Origin: Streptosporangiaceae bacterium NEAU-GS5
GTDB taxonomy: Bacteria; Actinomycetota; Actinomycetes; Streptosporangiales; Streptosporangiaceae
Length of the DNA stretch: 64,000 nucleotides
Direction of reading: 5' to 3'
Assembly (NCBI GenBank): GCA_017592665.1
Contig: JAGFNW010000006.1
Span: 1-64,000 of the forward strand
Part shown: piece by piece, positions 1-7,245 of the stretch
How positions within the stretch are numbered: the stretch's first letter is position 1
Layout of the letters: each line of letters starts with the position of its first letter
Made by a program: the position numbers and the translations under genes
Notes under the pieces: generated by a model
The model's database searches: none
Told to the model about the DNA's origin: nothing
Seen by the model: only the letters and a program-made list of their open reading frames with translations

Positions 1-61
1 GGTGCCGGTGGCCCGGCCGCGGGTTCGTGGTGGGTGGGGTCCCGCAGTGGGGGGCCGTAGC

Positions 62-204
62 GGGGTGGGGGGCCGTAGCGGGGTGGGGGTCCGCAGTGGG
101 GTGGGGGTCCGCAGTGGGGTGGGGGTCCGCAGTGGGGTGGGGGTCCGCAGTGGGGTGGGGGTCCGCAGTGGGGTGGGGGTCCGCGGTGGGTGGGGGTCCG
201 CGGT
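62..204. repeat. G-rich 18-bp tandem repeat array
   Basis: About eight head-to-tail copies of an 18-bp unit (GGGGTGGGGGTCCGCAGT), five of them identical between 80 and 169. The first copy is degenerate and the last is one base short. Each unit carries a G4 and a G5 run on the plus strand, so the array could fold into G-quadruplexes. Open frames through it encode a VGVRSG hexapeptide repeat, but this follows automatically from an 18-bp period and I do not call a gene. It lies upstream of the SARP regulator. Confidence 0.9.
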
Positions 205-245
205 GGGTGGGGGGATTCCGGGCACGTGGTGCCATTCAACTCGAC

Positions 246-277
246 TTGTTGGGCTATTCCTGACAAAAGCTCAACAA
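246..277. promoter_or_regulatory. Inverted repeat in SARP upstream region
   Basis: The arms TTGTTGGGCT (246-255) and AGCTCAACAA (268-277) match as an inverted repeat at 9 of 10 positions with a 12-bp spacer. They sit in a visibly AT-richer stretch (about 235-320) between the G-rich array and the regulator gene, where a promoter is expected. Operator function is inference. I see no convincing -35/-10 pair and nothing else coding between 205 and 406. Confidence 0.35.
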
Positions 278-406
278 ATCTAGACAATTCAGGGTGGGCT
301 AAAAGAATACGCGTTACTCGTGGATTCGTGTCAGGATGCGCAGTGTCCGAGTCCGGCACCGCGGGGGTGCCCGAGTCCGACCACGCCTGACCACGGGGGC
401 GCCACT

Positions 407-3184
407 ATGGGGAAAAGCGCCACGTTCGGCCTGCTAGGGCCGTTCGAGTTACGGATCGGCGGAGACGAGGTCCTGGTCCGATCCGCCAAGCATCGTGTCC
501 TGCTGGCGACGCTGTCGCTGCGTAACGGGCAGCACGTGTCATTCGAAGAACTCGCGGAAGCCGTCTGGGGAGATGATTACCCGGACTATCCGGACAATCC
601 GCGCCGCGCGATCCAGATAATCATCACGCGGGTCCGCTCGCTGCTGATCGAACACGGCTCGCTGCCATTGATCGTCACCGGCCCCGACGGATATCGGCTC
701 GACGTCCCGCCCGACTCGGTCGACGTGGGCCGCTTCGCGGCGCTGCTGCGCGAGGCCGACCGCGCGGCCGAAGCCGGCGACCTCGCCGCCGAGTCGGCCG
801 CGCTCGGCGAAGCCCTCGCTCAGTGGCGCGGCGACCCGCTCGCCGACGTCCCGTCCGGCCTGCTCCACCGGACGTACGGCCACAGCCTGGCCGAACAACG
901 CATGACGGCACGCGAGCGCTGGATCGGCCTGCGGCTGAGCCAGGGCGATCACGCGGAGCTGCTCGGCGAGCTGACCACGCTCACATCGCAGCATCCGCTG
1001 CGCGAGAAGCTCTGGCAGCAGCTGATCACGGTGCTGCACGCCAGCGGACGCCGCGCCGACGCGCTCGACGCCTACCACCTCATCCGGCGGCGGCTTGCCG
1101 AGGAGTTCGGCGTCGACCCGGGCCCCGAGCTGCAGCAGCTGCACGCGGCGATCCTGGGCGGCCCGGCCGAGGGCGGCCCGGACGGCCTCCCGCCGGTCCC
1201 CCGGCAGCTCCCGACGCCGGCCTCCGGGTTCGCCGGCCGGGCCGAGCAGATCAACGCCCTGCACGCCCTGCTCACCCATCGGGGCGACGACCGTCGCGGC
1301 GCCGTCGTCGTGATCACCGGTACGGCCGGGGCCGGCAAGACGGCCCTGGCGCTGCACTGGGCGCGCCGGGTCGCCGAGCACTTCCCCGACGGCCAGCTCT
1401 GGGTGGACCTCCGCGGCTACGACAGCCGCGCCCGCATGTTCCCCTGCCAGGCGCTGGCCCTGTTCCTGCGCGCCCTCGGCGTTCCCGGCCCGCAGGTGCC
1501 CAGGGACGTGGAAGGCCAGCTGGGCCTCTACCGCTCGCTCATGGACGGCCGCCGGATGCTGGTCGTGCTCGACAACGCCGCCGACGACCAGCAGGCGCTG
1601 CCGCTGCTACCCTGCGGCCCCGGCAACCTCGCGGTGGTGACCAGCCGCAACGAGCTGTCGGGGCTGGTCGCGGCGGGCGGCCACCCGGTGCGGCTCGGCA
1701 CGCTCGGCGACGGCGACGCCCGCCGCATGCTGCTCCTCCGCCTCGGAACGGCCCGGATCCAGGCCGAGCCGGACGCCGTCGACCAGATCATCGAGCGCTG
1801 CGCCCGGCTCCCGCTGGCCCTCGCCATCGTCGCGGCCCGCGCCGCCACCCACCCCACCTTCTCGCTCGCCTCCCTCGCGGCCGAACTGGACGAGGCGCAT
1901 CACCGCCTCGACGCGTTCACCGGCTCTCCCGCCACCGACGTCAGGTCCGTCCTCGCCTGGTCGTACGAGAGCCTCACGCCCGCCGCCGCACGCCTGTTCC
2001 GCCTGCTCGGCCTGCACCCGGGCCCGGACATCGCCGCCGCGGCCGCGGCCGGTCTCGCCGGATCTCCCGTACGGCACACGTGCGCCCTGCTCACCGAACT
2101 CGCCCGCGCCCACCTCGTCGAGGAGCCGAGCCCCGGCCGATACACCTTCCACGACCTGCTCCGCGCGTACGCCGCCGAGCTCGCGCACACCGAAGACGGC
2201 CCCGCCGAGCGCCGCGCGGCCGAGCACCGCCTGCTCGACCACTACCTGCACACGGCCGCGGGGGCGGCCCACGCGCTGTATCCCCACGACGACGAGATGG
2301 CGCTGGACGAGGTGCGGCCGGGCGTGACCCCCGAGCGCGTCCGGGGCTACGACCAGGCCCTGGCCTGGTTCGCCGCGGAGCGCCTCAACCTCCAGTCCCT
2401 CGCCGTACGCGCCGCGGACGGCCAGGGCTTCGACGCCCACGCCTGGCGGCTGGCCATGACCCTGGTCGAGTTCTCCGACCGCAAGGGCTACTGGCAGGAC
2501 TGGATCTCCACGCACATGGTCGCGCTCGACGCCGCCCGCCGGGCGGGCGACCGCCTGGCCCAGGCCCGCCTCAGGACCGGCCTGGCCAGGGCGCTCAACC
2601 GGCTGGGCCGGCACGCCGACGCCCGGGCGCAGCTGGAGTCGGCGCTGCGCCACTTCAAGGATCTCGGCCATCCGGCCGATGAGGCGGCCACCTATCTCGC
2701 GCTCGCCTCCGCGGCCGAGCGCGAGGGCGATCTGGCGGAGGCGGTCGGCCACGACCGCGCCGCGCTGGACCTTTACCGGACGGCCGGGCAGGTGGCGGGC
2801 CAGGCCGAGGCGCTCAACGCGCTCGCGTGGGATCTCGCCCATTCGGGCGATTTCGAGCACGCCGCGGCGTACGGCCAGGAGGCGATCGAGCTGGCCGAGG
2901 CGATCGGCGACCGGCATGCCGCGGCGGCCGCGTCCGACACGCTCGGCTACGTCGGCCATCTGGCCGGCGACCACGCCCAGGCGATCACCTGCTTCCGCCA
3001 CGCGCTCGAGCTCTACCGCGACCTCGGCGACAGCTACAACGTGGCCGACGTCCTGACCCACCTCGGTGACGCCGAGGAGGCGTCCGGCCGCTCCGACGCG
3101 GCGCGCGCGGCCTGGCTGGAGGCCGTGGACATCTTCGACGCCCTGCGCCACCCGGCCGCCGACGACGTCCGCGCCAAGCTCTAA
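407..3184 (+). CDS. SARP/AfsR-family regulator (BTAD, NB-ARC, TPR)
   Basis: This 925-residue protein has the AfsR-type architecture: an OmpR-like winged helix opening with FGLLGPFELRIGGDEV, a bacterial transcriptional activation domain to about residue 250, an NB-ARC/STAND ATPase with P-loop GTAGAGKT (305-312), and a C-terminal TPR array (about 690-920). Family members bind DNA through the winged helix and activate secondary-metabolism or developmental operons, with the ATPase/TPR part acting as a switch. I chose ATG 407 because the LLGPFE start motif follows at once; the frame stays open upstream to 320, but that extension is not SARP-like. It is the only plus-strand gene here and converges with the LAL gene over a shared hairpin. 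The target operon cannot be read from sequence. Confidence 0.9.
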   Translation: MGKSATFGLLGPFELRIGGDEVLVRSAKHRVLLATLSLRNGQHVSFEELAEAVWGDDYPDYPDNPRRAIQIIITRVRSLLIEHGSLPLIVTGPDGYRLDVPPDSVDVGRFAALLREADRAAEAGDLAAESAALGEALAQWRGDPLADVPSGLLHRTYGHSLAEQRMTARERWIGLRLSQGDHAELLGELTTLTSQHPLREKLWQQLITVLHASGRRADALDAYHLIRRRLAEEFGVDPGPELQQLHAAILGGPAEGGPDGLPPVPRQLPTPASGFAGRAEQINALHALLTHRGDDRRGAVVVITGTAGAGKTALALHWARRVAEHFPDGQLWVDLRGYDSRARMFPCQALALFLRALGVPGPQVPRDVEGQLGLYRSLMDGRRMLVVLDNAADDQQALPLLPCGPGNLAVVTSRNELSGLVAAGGHPVRLGTLGDGDARRMLLLRLGTARIQAEPDAVDQIIERCARLPLALAIVAARAATHPTFSLASLAAELDEAHHRLDAFTGSPATDVRSVLAWSYESLTPAAARLFRLLGLHPGPDIAAAAAAGLAGSPVRHTCALLTELARAHLVEEPSPGRYTFHDLLRAYAAELAHTEDGPAERRAAEHRLLDHYLHTAAGAAHALYPHDDEMALDEVRPGVTPERVRGYDQALAWFAAERLNLQSLAVRAADGQGFDAHAWRLAMTLVEFSDRKGYWQDWISTHMVALDAARRAGDRLAQARLRTGLARALNRLGRHADARAQLESALRHFKDLGHPADEAATYLALASAAEREGDLAEAVGHDRAALDLYRTAGQVAGQAEALNALAWDLAHSGDFEHAAAYGQEAIELAEAIGDRHAAAAASDTLGYVGHLAGDHAQAITCFRHALELYRDLGDSYNVADVLTHLGDAEEASGRSDAARAAWLEAVDIFDALRHPAADDVRAKL

Positions 3185-3246
3185 GAGCCTGTTGGTGGAC
3201 TCCGCTGTCCTGCTACACGTCGGACGGGAGTCCACCAACAGGCTCT
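3184..3246. terminator. Bidirectional terminator hairpin, 20-bp perfect arms
   Basis: Perfect 20-bp arms (3184-3203 and 3227-3246) flank a 23-nt loop that holds a further GTCC/GGAC pairing. The left arm begins at the last base of the SARP stop codon and the right arm covers most of the stop codon of the opposing LAL gene, so one structure can end both transcripts. There is no U-tract on either side, which is usual for high-GC actinomycete terminators. Confidence 0.8.
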
Positions 3247-5983
3247 AACCCCTGCCCAGGTCCTGTCCGGCGACAATGCGGGCCAGTTCGACGCGGGAGT
3301 TGATGTGCAGGCGGCGGAACACCTGCCGCAGGTGGAAGGCCACCGTGTGGACGCTGATGAACATCTGCTCGGCCACCTGCCGGTTGGTCAGGCCCTGTGC
3401 GACCGCGAGCGCGACCGTGCGCTGGGTCTCGGTCAGGCTGGCCCAGCCGAAGACGGGCCGCTCGACGGGGGCCCAGTGGCGGCGCCGCACGCCCAGCCGG
3501 CGCAGCCGCCGCCGGACGCGGGCCGTGTCGCGGATGGCGCCGGTGCCCTCGTAACCCGCAAGAGCCGTGTCGAGGCCGCCGACCGCGCCCTGGCGATCGC
3601 CCCGGGCCGCCAGCAGGACGCCGAGGTCCTCCGCGGCCGAGGCTCTTGTCCACTCGTCGGATCCCTGGTCGACAGCCTCGGCCAGCGCGTCACGGTCCCC
3701 CGTCAGGAGGCCTCGCACGTGCGCGGCGGCCACCGCGACCGTGGGAAAGCCCGGGTTGGCGGCGCTCAGCTCGGCGCAGGCGGCCGCCACGGTCTCGGCC
3801 CTTTCCAGATCCTCGGCGGCGAGAGCCGTACGGACGAGCCAGGCGGCGGCGCCGGGCTCGCCGATGAGCACGCCGCCGTGCCGGCCGAGGTCGGCGCAGA
3901 TGGCGTCGCAGAGTCGCATGGCCTTCACCGGGCCGTCCGTCACCTCCGCGACATGCGCCGCCACCAGCGCTGACCGCGCGTCCGCGTGGCCGCCCGAGCA
4001 ATGGGAGCGCAAAGCGCCGTCCTGTTTCACATATCGAGCGGCCGCGGCGAGGTCGCCCCGCCGGAACGCCACCATCCCCAGCACGGACATGCCGAGCGTG
4101 CTGAACAGCCGGATGCCCAGCGAATCGGCGCCGGCCAGGCCCGAATCGGCCTCGTTGACCGCCTCGTCGAGGTTGCCGGCGGCAAGTTCCATCCGGGCGC
4201 CGAGCAGAGCGGGACCGGGCGCCCAGGATGAGTCGCCGAGCGACTCCACTTCCTCGCGCGCGTCGCGGAGCACGGCCCGCGCCTCGTCGAACAGGCGGAT
4301 GTCGGTGAGCATGGCGGCCAGCGCCAGCCGCGGGTGGGTGCGCCGCGCCTCCGCCGACGCTCCGGTGGCATGCCGTACGGCACGGCGGGCCAGGCCGAGG
4401 CCGTCGGACAGCCGGCCGGAGTCCCAGCGGATCACCGCGAGCACGGCCATCGCGCCCACGTAGACGGCGTCGCCGTGCGCGTCGGGCGCGGCGAGCACGG
4501 CCTGCGCCCGCGCCTCGGCGGCCACGGTGTCGTGGCTGCCCGCCAGGGCGTTGAGCAGCGCCAGTTCGGCCCGGTCGCGTACCGAGCCCGGCAGATCGGG
4601 CTCGGCGAGCGCCAGCTCCGCCTCGGCCGCCGCGGCGGCCATCTGCCCGCCGATGTACAGCACACGCGACAGGGCGCAGTGCAGCTCCGAGGCGGCCCGC
4701 TGCGGCTGCGGCCGGAACAGGGCCGAACGGATCAGCTGGGCGGCCTCGTCCAGCCGCCCGGCCGCCGTCATGCCGGCGATGGCGGTCATCCGGCGCTCCG
4801 GCAGCGCCGGATCGTCTTCGACGGTCAGCTCGAGCGCGCGCAGGGCCAGGTCGGCGGCGGACGAGGGGGCCGTGGGCAGCACCTCGGCGGCGGCCTGGTC
4901 GAGCTCGGCGAGCACGCGCGCGTCGCCCGGCCGGACGCCGAGCACCAGGTGACCGGCGGCCTCGGCGGTGGCGCCGCGTGCCAGCAGCACCTCCCCGATC
5001 TGGCCGTGCAAGGCCCGGAGCATCGGCGCCGGCAGCCCGGCGACCACGGCACGCCAGAACAGTTCGCGCCGGAACGTGAACGCCTCCTGCGTCGCGGCCA
5101 GCACCCCGGCCGCGAGGGCCTCCTCCAGCGCCGGCAGCAGCTCGGCCGGGGTCGTGCCCAGGATCTCGGCGGCGTCCTGCGGCGCGAACGTCGGCCCGAG
5201 CGCGGCGGCCGTCTCGATCACGTAGCGCGTGGCCGGGGCGAGCCGGTCAAGGTCACGGCGGACCAGCCCCCGTACGCGCCGCGGCACTACCGCGGCAGGC
5301 AGGTGCGCCCGCCCGCGGTCGACGCGCAGCAGGCCCTCGTCGCGCAGCCCGGTGAAGAGCTCCACCAGCATGTACGGGTTGCCCCCAGCCCCGGCGGCCA
5401 ACGCCAGCAGCTCGGGGTCCGGTGTGGCGGCGAGAATGTCGGCGGCCAGAGCCGCCACCGCCGCATGGCAGAGCGGCCCGAGCCGGATCCGGGCTGCCCC
5501 GTCGGCCTCCATGAGATCGAACAGCCGTTCGGCCGCATCGGCGGCCTGGGCCGTGCGGCGCGTCAGCATCCACACGACGGGACGGTCGCGCAGCCGGGGG
5601 GCGAGGATCCGGACCGCGGTCAGCGTGGCCGGGTGGGCGCACTGCAGGTCGTCCAGGGCGATCAGCAGGGGCCGGTCGGCGGCCAGCCGGCCGAGCGCCT
5701 GCCGCACGTGCTCGATCAGCTCCTCCAGCCGATCGATGGGCGGCTCGTCGAGCACGGCGAGCAGCGGGGCGAGCGGGATCGGCTGCCCCAGGTCCTCGCA
5801 TCGGCCGGACGCCAGCCCGAATCCGAGCCCGGCGGCCCGCTCGGCGGCGTCGGCGAGCAGCGCGCTCTTGCCCGCGCCCGGTTCGCCCTCGATGAGAAGG
5901 ACCTCTCCCTGGCCCAGGACCGCCGCCCGCAGCGTGCGCAGGACGACGCCGCCCTCGTCTTCCCGTCCGAACATCATCCCCAA
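3245..5983 (-). CDS. LAL-type LuxR regulator (AAA ATPase, TPR-like, HTH)
   Basis: A 912-residue protein with an N-terminal ATPase (P-loop GEPGAGKS, 33-40; Walker B LLIALDDLQ), a long helical repeat region and a C-terminal LuxR helix-turn-helix (about 849-905: LTETQRTVALAVAQGLTNRQ, then VHTVAFHLRQVFRRL). That is the standard size and order for large ATP-binding LuxR regulators, which act as signal-gated transcription activators. The TTG at 5983 gives MGMMFGRED; ATG codons at 5978 and 5975 are equally possible starts, and the FGRE motif that follows is the conserved beginning of the domain. It converges on the SARP gene and diverges from the chaperone operon. Confidence 0.88.
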   Translation of the reverse strand: MGMMFGREDEGGVVLRTLRAAVLGQGEVLLIEGEPGAGKSALLADAAERAAGLGFGLASGRCEDLGQPIPLAPLLAVLDEPPIDRLEELIEHVRQALGRLAADRPLLIALDDLQCAHPATLTAVRILAPRLRDRPVVWMLTRRTAQAADAAERLFDLMEADGAARIRLGPLCHAAVAALAADILAATPDPELLALAAGAGGNPYMLVELFTGLRDEGLLRVDRGRAHLPAAVVPRRVRGLVRRDLDRLAPATRYVIETAAALGPTFAPQDAAEILGTTPAELLPALEEALAAGVLAATQEAFTFRRELFWRAVVAGLPAPMLRALHGQIGEVLLARGATAEAAGHLVLGVRPGDARVLAELDQAAAEVLPTAPSSAADLALRALELTVEDDPALPERRMTAIAGMTAAGRLDEAAQLIRSALFRPQPQRAASELHCALSRVLYIGGQMAAAAAEAELALAEPDLPGSVRDRAELALLNALAGSHDTVAAEARAQAVLAAPDAHGDAVYVGAMAVLAVIRWDSGRLSDGLGLARRAVRHATGASAEARRTHPRLALAAMLTDIRLFDEARAVLRDAREEVESLGDSSWAPGPALLGARMELAAGNLDEAVNEADSGLAGADSLGIRLFSTLGMSVLGMVAFRRGDLAAAARYVKQDGALRSHCSGGHADARSALVAAHVAEVTDGPVKAMRLCDAICADLGRHGGVLIGEPGAAAWLVRTALAAEDLERAETVAAACAELSAANPGFPTVAVAAAHVRGLLTGDRDALAEAVDQGSDEWTRASAAEDLGVLLAARGDRQGAVGGLDTALAGYEGTGAIRDTARVRRRLRRLGVRRRHWAPVERPVFGWASLTETQRTVALAVAQGLTNRQVAEQMFISVHTVAFHLRQVFRRLHINSRVELARIVAGQDLGRG

Positions 5984-6090
5984 GTCGAGTAGGTAGCCGT
6001 GGAGTGGTGCCTACCCAGGTTGAGGATGCGCGACCAGGCCCGGAGGAGAAATGTCGGAATCAACGACAAGTCATGAACACGGGGATTGTG

Positions 6091-6214
6091 ATGGCGAGAG
6101 CCGAGCAGCACCAGACCGAGGACGTGCGGCTGCGCGAGCTGATCGACGCGCGCAACGCCCTCGACAAGGGGGGACGACGATGTCATCGACGCCGAATTCA
6201 CCACCCCCGAGTGA
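6091..6214 (+). pseudogene. dnaK remnant (start, helical lid piece and C-terminus only)
   Basis: Two frames hold pieces of Hsp70. From ATG 6091 the frame reads MARA, the usual actinobacterial DnaK start, joined directly to EDVRLRELIDARNALD, which matches the substrate-binding-domain helix of DnaK (the AE..AEADRK..ELVQTRNQGD segment in E. coli). About 15 codons later, in another frame, DDDVIDAEFTTPE ends at TGA 6212-6214 and matches the conserved DnaK tail (DDVVDAEFEEV in E. coli). Roughly 570 of about 610 codons are gone and the pieces are out of frame. The position directly before grpE, whose start lies inside the tail, is that of a normal dnaK-grpE operon. This is a homology call by eye. 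Confidence 0.75.
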
Positions 6215-6656
6215 CGACGACCTCAAAGAGCGCGTGGCCGAGCTCGAGGACAAGTGGCTGCGCGCGGTGGCCGAGCTGGAGAACGTCCGCAAGCGGGCGG
6301 CCAGGGACGCCGAGCGCGCCCGCGAGCGGGCCGTGGGCCAGGTGGCCGCCCAGTGGCTGCCCGTCGTCGACAACCTGGAGCTCGCGCTCGAGCACGCCGA
6401 GGGCGACCCGGAGGCGCTGGTCCAGGGTGTGCGCGCGGTCCGCGACCACGCCGTCGGCGTGCTCGAACGGCTCGGCTTCCGGCGGCAGGACGAGGTGGGC
6501 GTGCACTTCGACCCCGTACGCCACGAGGCCGTGACGGCGGTGGCCGACGCCGGCCACGAGCCGGGCACGGTCCTTTCGGTGCTGCGGCCCGGCTACGGCG
6601 AGGGCGAACACCAGCTGCGCCCGGCGTCCGTGGTGGTCTCGACGAAGGCGGACTGA
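6180..6656 (+). CDS. grpE: GrpE nucleotide exchange factor
   Basis: GrpE dimers drive ADP release from DnaK. The 158-residue product has the coiled-coil N-terminal half (ERVAELEDKWLRAVAELENV, then RKRAARDAERARERA) and the beta-domain with the GVHFDPVRHEAV and VLRPGY signatures. I chose ATG 6180 because of the G6 run at 6168-6173 with a 6-base spacer. The frame is open back to ATG 6051, which has GGAGGAG only 2 bases before it; that reading would translate the dnaK remnant out of frame. The gene is complete although its natural partners dnaK and dnaJ on both sides are wrecked, so it would have to serve a DnaK encoded elsewhere. Its stop overlaps the dnaJ remnant start (ATGA). Confidence 0.93.
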   Translation: MSSTPNSPPPSDDDLKERVAELEDKWLRAVAELENVRKRAARDAERARERAVGQVAAQWLPVVDNLELALEHAEGDPEALVQGVRAVRDHAVGVLERLGFRRQDEVGVHFDPVRHEAVTAVADAGHEPGTVLSVLRPGYGEGEHQLRPASVVVSTKAD

Positions 6657-6785
6657 TGGCCGCCGACCTCTGCCAGGCGCTGGGCGTACCGAAGACGGCG
6701 AGCCAGGAGGAGATCCAGCGAGGAGGAGCGCGGCCTCCACGAGCGACTGGCCGCCGCGCCCGGCTTCGACCCGAGGAGGGCGTAA
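6656..6785 (+). pseudogene. dnaJ remnant (J-domain start joined to C-terminus)
   Basis: From ATG 6656, overlapping the grpE stop, the frame reads DLCQALGVPKTASQEEIQR, the opening of a J-domain (DYYxVLGVxxxASxxEIKxAYR). Near 6719 homology stops. In a different frame ERGLHERLAAAPGFDP follows and ends at TAA 6783-6785, which looks like a DnaJ/CbpA-type tail. The HPD motif and everything between is missing, so only about 43 codons of roughly 300 remain. The stop overlaps the ATG of the next gene, preserving the original operon overlap. The N-terminal match is strong; the C-terminal match rests on context. Confidence 0.72.
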
Positions 6786-7069
6786 TGACGACGTACGCGC
6801 TGGTCAGAGTCGGCGTCGAGAGGACGCTCGACCTGGAGGGGTTCGCCGCGGCCACCGGGCTGCACCCCCAGATGGCCCGCCGCCTGGTGGCCCTCGGCCT
6901 GCTCGAGGCCACCGCCGACGCCCGGGGCCGGCTCCGGTTCCCGCTGTCGCAGGTGGCCGCCGCCGGCCGGATCCAGCGCCTGCGCGCCGGTTTCTCGCTC
7001 AACTACGCGGCCGTCGGCCTCGTGGTCGACCTGCTCGACCGCATCGCCGAACTGGAACGACAGCGCTGA
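6785..7069 (+). CDS. CbpM/MerR-like chaperone modulator
   Basis: A 94-residue protein with a MerR-like helix-turn-helix (LDLEGFAAATGLHPQMARRL, then VALGLLEA) followed by RLRFPLSQVAAAGRIQRL and a C-terminal helix ending in LLDRIAELERQR. Small proteins of this type follow dnaJ/cbpA genes and inhibit the J-domain protein or act as HspR-like repressors of the chaperone operon. Here the gene is intact while its presumed partner, the upstream dnaJ, is a stub. ATG 6785 overlaps the remnant's TAA. Which of the two known roles applies cannot be decided from sequence. Confidence 0.8.
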   Translation: MTTYALVRVGVERTLDLEGFAAATGLHPQMARRLVALGLLEATADARGRLRFPLSQVAAAGRIQRLRAGFSLNYAAVGLVVDLLDRIAELERQR

Positions 7070-7086
7070 ACGATTGGGGTGACCCG

Positions 7087-7245
7087 GTGGATCCGAACCG
7101 CCTGACCCAGAAGTCGCAGGAGGCCCCGCACGACGCGCAGACCAAGGCGCTGCGCTTCGGCCGCGCCATGCTCGCCGACGACGTCAAGGACGGGACGGTG
7201 ATCGTCGTCGACCTGCGGGACGGTGAGCTCGTTGTCGACTACTGA
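7087..7245 (+). pseudogene. clpB remnant, internally deleted in frame to 52 codons
   Basis: GTG 7087 (after GGGGTG) opens MDPNRLTQKSQEAPHDAQT and then KALRFG, an almost perfect match to the first 25 residues of actinobacterial ClpB. It continues without a frame break into RAMLADDVKDGT and VIVVDLRDGELVVDY, the pattern of the extreme C-terminus of a ClpB/Hsp100 small D2 domain. More than 800 codons, including both AAA+ modules, are missing. The 52-codon frame is still open and could be translated, but cannot be a disaggregase. The following reductase starts at GTG 7223 inside it. Confidence 0.8.

Noticed and set aside
80..187. CRISPR-like array
   Set aside because: Repeats are directly adjacent with no spacers and no cas genes are present.
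2..283. Open frames with VGVRSG hexapeptide repeats at the window start
   Set aside because: An 18-bp tandem repeat gives open repeating frames in more than one phase automatically; there is no ribosome site or family match.
6051..6179. ATG 6051 with GGAGGAG as the grpE start
   Set aside because: The spacing is only 2 bases and the added residues are an out-of-frame reading of the dnaK remnant; ATG 6180 has a well-placed G-rich site.
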